A stretch of DNA of 8,375 bases. Origin: Bacteroidota bacterium. Lineage in GTDB: Bacteria > Bacteroidota > Bacteroidia > Bacteroidales > VadinHA17. The stretch is taken from assembly GCA_030631445.1 (NCBI GenBank), contig DAOVLD010000057.1, forward strand, positions 1 through 8,375, read 5' to 3'. Below are positions 5,560 to 8,375 of the stretch, piece after piece. The notes beneath the pieces were generated by a model. It saw nothing but the letters and a program-made list of their open reading frames with translations, was not told where the DNA came from and did no database searches. Positions within the stretch are counted from its first letter, which is position 1. Each line of letters begins with the position of its first letter. A program made the translations under genes and the position numbers.

Positions 5560-6705
5560 TTATACGGCACCAATTTTACGGGCAATTACCAGGCGTTGAA
5601 TTTCTGAAGTTCCTTCACCAATTTGCAGCATTCGCTGGTCACGATAAAATCTTTCAATATCATAATCTTTCATTAATCCATAACCACCGTGTATTTGTAC
5701 AGCTTCATCTGCAACCTCCATAGCTATTTCAGAACAATAGAGTTTTGCTATTGCAGATTCTTTTCCAAATTCTTTATCATTAGACTCAAGCCAGCAGGCA
5801 TGATACAAATATGTTCTGGCCAGATCAATTTTTGCTGCCATATCAGCAAGTTTAAAAGAAATAACCTGGAATTTTATAATTGGTCTGCCAAACTGTTTTC
5901 TTTCCCTGGCATATTGTAATGCCATTTCAAAAGCTCCCTGTGCTAGTCCCAACCCCATTGCTGCTATGGAAAGTCTTCCGCTATCAAGTGTTTTCAGCAT
6001 TATTCCGGAACCTTTACCCACTTCACCAAGCAGATTGGATTCAGGTACTTTACAATCATCAAAAAACAATTCGGAGGTATCCGAAGCTCTCCACATCATT
6101 TTATTATGCATTGATCTCCTTGTAAACCCGGCAGTACCTTTCTCAACAAAAATCGTTGAAAACTCTTTTTTTCCATCTTTTTTCGTACCGGTAACAGAAA
6201 GGACGGTAACTCCACTGGAGATATCAACAGCTCCATTGGTAATAAAACATTTTGATCCGTTTATAATCCAGTATCCATCTACAAGTTTAGCTGTTGTTTT
6301 GGTTCCAAGACAATCCGATCCTGCCTCCGGTTCTGTAAGACCAAAAGCCCATAGCTCTTTACCAGAGCATAAACGTGGCAAATATTTCATCTTTTGTTCT
6401 TCAGTCCCGAAATCCATTATAGGTTTAATTCCCAATGAATTGTGTGCCGCCAGAGTAGCTGCATGTGAGCTATCAACCCTTGATAATTCTTCAACAGCAA
6501 TTATATAGGATAAAGTATCCATATTCTGACCACCATACTTTTCAGGCAGGCACATTCCAAATAGTCCTAATTCTCCCATCCGTGCAGTATTCTTTATAGA
6601 AAACTCACCTTTTTCATCCAACTCAGCTGCAACAGGTTTTATTTCTCTTTCGGCAAAGTCTCTTACAGTTTTACGTATTAATTCATGTTCTTCAGATAAA
6701 TACAT
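5560..6705 (-). CDS. Acyl-CoA dehydrogenase, short-chain/butyryl-type
   Basis: A 381-residue FAD enzyme that introduces the alpha-beta double bond into acyl-CoA thioesters. Landmarks are the N-terminal helical domain (MYLSEEHELIRKTVRDFAEREI), WAFGLTEPEAGSD (119-131), WIINGSKCFITNG (146-158), RKQFGRPIIKFQ (269-280) and the C-terminal QIHGGYGLMKDYDIERFYRD (337-356). In GEGTSEIQRLVIAR, Glu364 aligns with the catalytic base of the short- and medium-chain enzymes. Length is typical and nothing appears to be missing. It is the last gene of a minus-strand operon, 28 bp after the DUF35 gene. Substrate cannot be fixed by eye; short-chain is favoured by overall similarity to butyryl-CoA dehydrogenases. 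Electrons would normally pass to an electron-transfer flavoprotein, which is not encoded in the window. Confidence 0.95.
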   Translation of the reverse strand: MYLSEEHELIRKTVRDFAEREIKPVAAELDEKGEFSIKNTARMGELGLFGMCLPEKYGGQNMDTLSYIIAVEELSRVDSSHAATLAAHNSLGIKPIMDFGTEEQKMKYLPRLCSGKELWAFGLTEPEAGSDCLGTKTTAKLVDGYWIINGSKCFITNGAVDISSGVTVLSVTGTKKDGKKEFSTIFVEKGTAGFTRRSMHNKMMWRASDTSELFFDDCKVPESNLLGEVGKGSGIMLKTLDSGRLSIAAMGLGLAQGAFEMALQYARERKQFGRPIIKFQVISFKLADMAAKIDLARTYLYHACWLESNDKEFGKESAIAKLYCSEIAMEVADEAVQIHGGYGLMKDYDIERFYRDQRMLQIGEGTSEIQRLVIARKIGAV

Positions 6706-6733
6706 ATTTTTTTCAGGTTAAAATAATTTTCTT

Positions 6734-7132
6734 TCAGATACCAACATCAGGAACGAACTTGTATGAATACATTATAAGTCCTGTTTTTCCTTCCTCGTTC
6801 ATTCTTCTGAACTTGGAAATCAGCTTATCACCGGTTTTCAAATTCACAAGATCACAATCGGTAATCTGCCCCATAACCCTGACTCCCTCTTCCATTTCAA
6901 CAATACCAACAGCATACGGGGCAATATCTTCAAATCCTTCAGGAGCAGTTCGAATAATTGTATAGGTTAAGAGTTTGCCTTTTCCCGAGAGGTTAGTTTT
7001 ATCAAATACCTTGTTACCACATGCAGGACAGATCAGTCTGGCAGGAAATGAAATTTTTCCACATTTCCTGCATTTTGCAGCTTCCATCCTGTAACGTTCA
7101 GGCGTTTCTCTCCAGTGTCTTGGAACATTCAT
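6734..7132 (-). CDS. Zn-ribbon / OB-fold DUF35 acyl-CoA-associated protein
   Basis: A 132-residue protein with the two-part DUF35 layout. An N-terminal helix (HWRETPERYRMEAAKC) leads into a rubredoxin-like zinc ribbon (C21-x2-C24 and C35-x2-C38), followed by an OB fold from about residue 48 (GSGKLLTYTIIRT-like strand, then PYAVGIVEMEEGVRVMGQI and TGDKLISKFRRM). Family members bind CoA esters and serve as partners of thiolases; in the archaeal thiolase/HMG-CoA synthase complex a DUF35 protein holds the two enzymes together. Here it lies 34 bp downstream of the thiolase, so it is very likely that enzyme's partner. All four zinc cysteines are present and the length is standard. Confidence 0.93.
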   Translation of the reverse strand: MNVPRHWRETPERYRMEAAKCRKCGKISFPARLICPACGNKVFDKTNLSGKGKLLTYTIIRTAPEGFEDIAPYAVGIVEMEEGVRVMGQITDCDLVNLKTGDKLISKFRRMNEEGKTGLIMYSYKFVPDVGI

Positions 7133-7166
7133 AATATGTTAGTTTTTATTTAATAACGTTTATTAC

Positions 7167-8324
7167 TTATTTTGCTTCTAATATATGACATACACTGCTG
7201 CCACCTGATCCTCCCATATTCTGGGTAAGACCGGTTTTTACTCCTGGAATCTGACGTTTTTCGCTATTGCCTCGTAATTGATTTACTACTTCAAAAATCT
7301 GGGCAACCCCTGTAGCTCCAACAGGATGTCCTTTCGATTTTAATCCGCCTGATGGATTAACAGGGAATTTTCCATCCAGTGCAGTATAACCATCAACTGT
7401 TGCAGGACCCCCTTTCCCCGGACCAATTATGCCCATTGATTCCAATACCAGGATTTCAGAGATTGTGAAACAATCGTGCACTTCGGCAAAATCAATATCA
7501 TCAATTGTTCTTCCTGCCATTTTTAATGCTTTGGCAGCAGATGTCTTAACAGCTTGTAATTCGGTTAGTTCCTTACGATGGCTAAGAGCAATTGCATCAG
7601 CGGCACTACCAAAACCACTTATTACAACCAGTGGATGCTTTTTCAGCTTTTTTGCTTCTTCAACTGTTGTTAGTAGCACTGCGGCAGCACCATCAGTAAC
7701 CGGTGAACAATCCATTAAACGTAACGGATCAGCTATCATGGTTGAATTTAGAACTGTATCCTGTGTAATTTTGAAAGGAAACTGAGCATTTGGATTCATT
7801 GAACCATTATAATGGTTTTTTACAGAAACCTGTGCCAGTTGTTCTCTTGTGGTTCCATAACGTTCCATGTGGGCTCTGGCAAGCATTGCATATAATCCGG
7901 GAAATGTAATACCATGAAATGCTTCATAATCCTGATCGGCTGCACTTGCTAATGCATAAGTTGCTTTTCCCATACCCACATCAGTCATTTTTTCTACTCC
8001 AATGGCTAATGCATAATCAGAAACTCCCGTGGCAATTTCCATGCAGGCGTTACGAACAGCAAGACCTCCGGAAGCACAAGCAGATTCAACGCGGCATGAC
8101 GGAATATCCAATCTTCCTAAATAATCAGCAATCAGACTCGCCAGATGTTCCTGGCCAATAAATAAACCACTCGACATACAGCCAATGTTGATTGAATCAA
8201 TCCGGTCGGTTCCTGCATCTTCAAGACAATTCATTGCACTTTCTACGGCAATATCTCTAAGAGATTTTTCCCATAGTTCACCAAATTTTGTTATCCCAAT
8301 TCCTATAACAGCTATTTCTTTCAT
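7167..8324 (-). CDS. Thiolase family protein (SCP-x/archaeal acetoacetyl-CoA thiolase-like)
   Basis: A 385-residue thiolase that condenses or cleaves acyl-CoA units. The nucleophilic cysteine is Cys83 in [15 protein letters not shown]. Other active-site motifs are [10 protein letters not shown] (His283, Cys285) and [17 protein letters not shown] with His333. The HDC motif and the lack of the classical C-terminal CxGGG cysteine loop (here [12 protein letters not shown]) place it with the SCP-x/archaeal branch rather than with classical FadA/AtoB. The adjoining DUF35 gene agrees, since that branch typically works with such a partner. The start codon is fixed by an AGGAGG five bases upstream. 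It follows the end of another gene by 9 bp, so it belongs to a longer operon. The direction (beta-oxidation or biosynthetic condensation) cannot be decided from sequence. Confidence 0.93.
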   Translation of the reverse strand: MKEIAVIGIGITKFGELWEKSLRDIAVESAMNCLEDAGTDRIDSINIGCMSSGLFIGQEHLASLIADYLGRLDIPSCRVESACASGGLAVRNACMEIATGVSDYALAIGVEKMTDVGMGKATYALASAADQDYEAFHGITFPGLYAMLARAHMERYGTTREQLAQVSVKNHYNGSMNPNAQFPFKITQDTVLNSTMIADPLRLMDCSPVTDGAAAVLLTTVEEAKKLKKHPLVVISGFGSAADAIALSHRKELTELQAVKTSAAKALKMAGRTIDDIDFAEVHDCFTISEILVLESMGIIGPGKGGPATVDGYTALDGKFPVNPSGGLKSKGHPVGATGVAQIFEVVNQLRGNSEKRQIPGVKTGLTQNMGGSGGSSVCHILEAK

Positions 8325-8329
8325 ATTTT

Positions 8330-8335
8330 CCTCCT
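8330..8335 (-). promoter_or_regulatory. Strong Shine-Dalgarno of the thiolase gene
   Basis: AGGAGG on the minus strand, five bases before the thiolase ATG, is the only near-perfect ribosome site seen in the window. It overlaps the TAG stop of the upstream frame, which suggests translational coupling. Confidence 0.8.
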
Positions 8336-8375
8336 ATTCTGGTTTAAGGATTTTACCCCTGAATTTTGCATACTC
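8334..8375 (-). CDS. C-terminal tail of an unidentified operon gene, partial
   Basis: The minus strand from the window edge reads EYAKFRGKILKPE followed by TAG. Its protein-like composition and its stop overlapping the thiolase Shine-Dalgarno suggest the end of a real upstream gene in the same operon. Thirteen residues are too few for a firm identity. An archaeal-type HMG-CoA synthase-like protein (often next to thiolase and DUF35) and an AMP-forming acyl-CoA ligase (which ends in a GKI-containing segment) are both possible. This is inference from context. Confidence 0.5.
   Translation of the reverse strand, partial: EYAKFRGKILKPE

Noticed and set aside
5966..6508. 180-residue open frame on the + strand opposite the acyl-CoA dehydrogenase
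   Set aside because: It lies wholly inside a well-supported gene on the other strand and has no recognisable features.
7151..7165. Palindrome TAATAA-CGT-TTATTA between the thiolase and DUF35 genes
   Set aside because: It is AT-only in its arms and expected by chance in AT-rich spacer; it resembles the 2579 palindromes only loosely.

Overview
The window is AT-rich and gene-dense. It most likely comes from a member of the Bacteroidota, probably an uncultured or environmental lineage. That placement is inference from gene style and content: most genes lack obvious Shine-Dalgarno sequences, there is a small Zn-ribbon protein of the DUF2116 type, there is an S58 peptidase with a signal peptide, and the intergenic regions carry short heptad tracts and a CCCGA/TCGGG hairpin element. 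No rRNA, tRNA, CRISPR array, transposase or integrase was found.

Left part (1-1995, + strand): the 3' part of a large ATPase gene. It has a long charged coiled coil, then the C-terminal ATPase lobe (signature, Walker B, His switch), then a TOPRIM-like domain. The layout matches OLD/RecF/Rad50-like proteins, many of which are nucleases or phage-defence proteins. The TOPRIM metal-binding residues appear to be replaced here (GAN where DxD is expected), which is the most striking coding observation. The start and Walker A lie outside the window.

Middle (1996-3164): a heptad tandem tract directly after the ATPase stop, a strong terminator, a short ssb gene on the minus strand, and a divergent small Zn-ribbon gene. 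The ssb/Zn-ribbon intergenic region holds two identical 10-bp palindromes exactly 20 bp apart. After the Zn-ribbon gene comes a two-hairpin element bracketed by a 15/16 direct repeat whose right copy contains the start codon of the next gene.

Centre (3165-5418, + strand): a probable two-gene operon of an exported S58 (DmpA-like) aminopeptidase and a cytoplasmic Asp/Glu racemase family enzyme, 6 bp apart. A small coiled-coil hypothetical follows, then a strong terminator. The pair could process unusual or D-amino-acid-containing peptides.

Right part (5560-8375, - strand): an acyl-CoA metabolism operon read right to left. It contains the tail of an unidentified gene, an SCP-x/archaeal-type thiolase with a strong Shine-Dalgarno, a Zn-ribbon/OB-fold DUF35 partner, and an acyl-CoA dehydrogenase. 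A second heptad tract lies just after the dehydrogenase stop. Read in the sense of the gene it follows, it fits the same RTYNRCA consensus as the tract after the ATPase gene.

I see no complete, clearly novel multi-gene system. The best leads are the degenerate TOPRIM in a coiled-coil ATPase, the stop-codon-proximal RTYNRCA heptads, the flanked double-hairpin element, and the twin palindromes.
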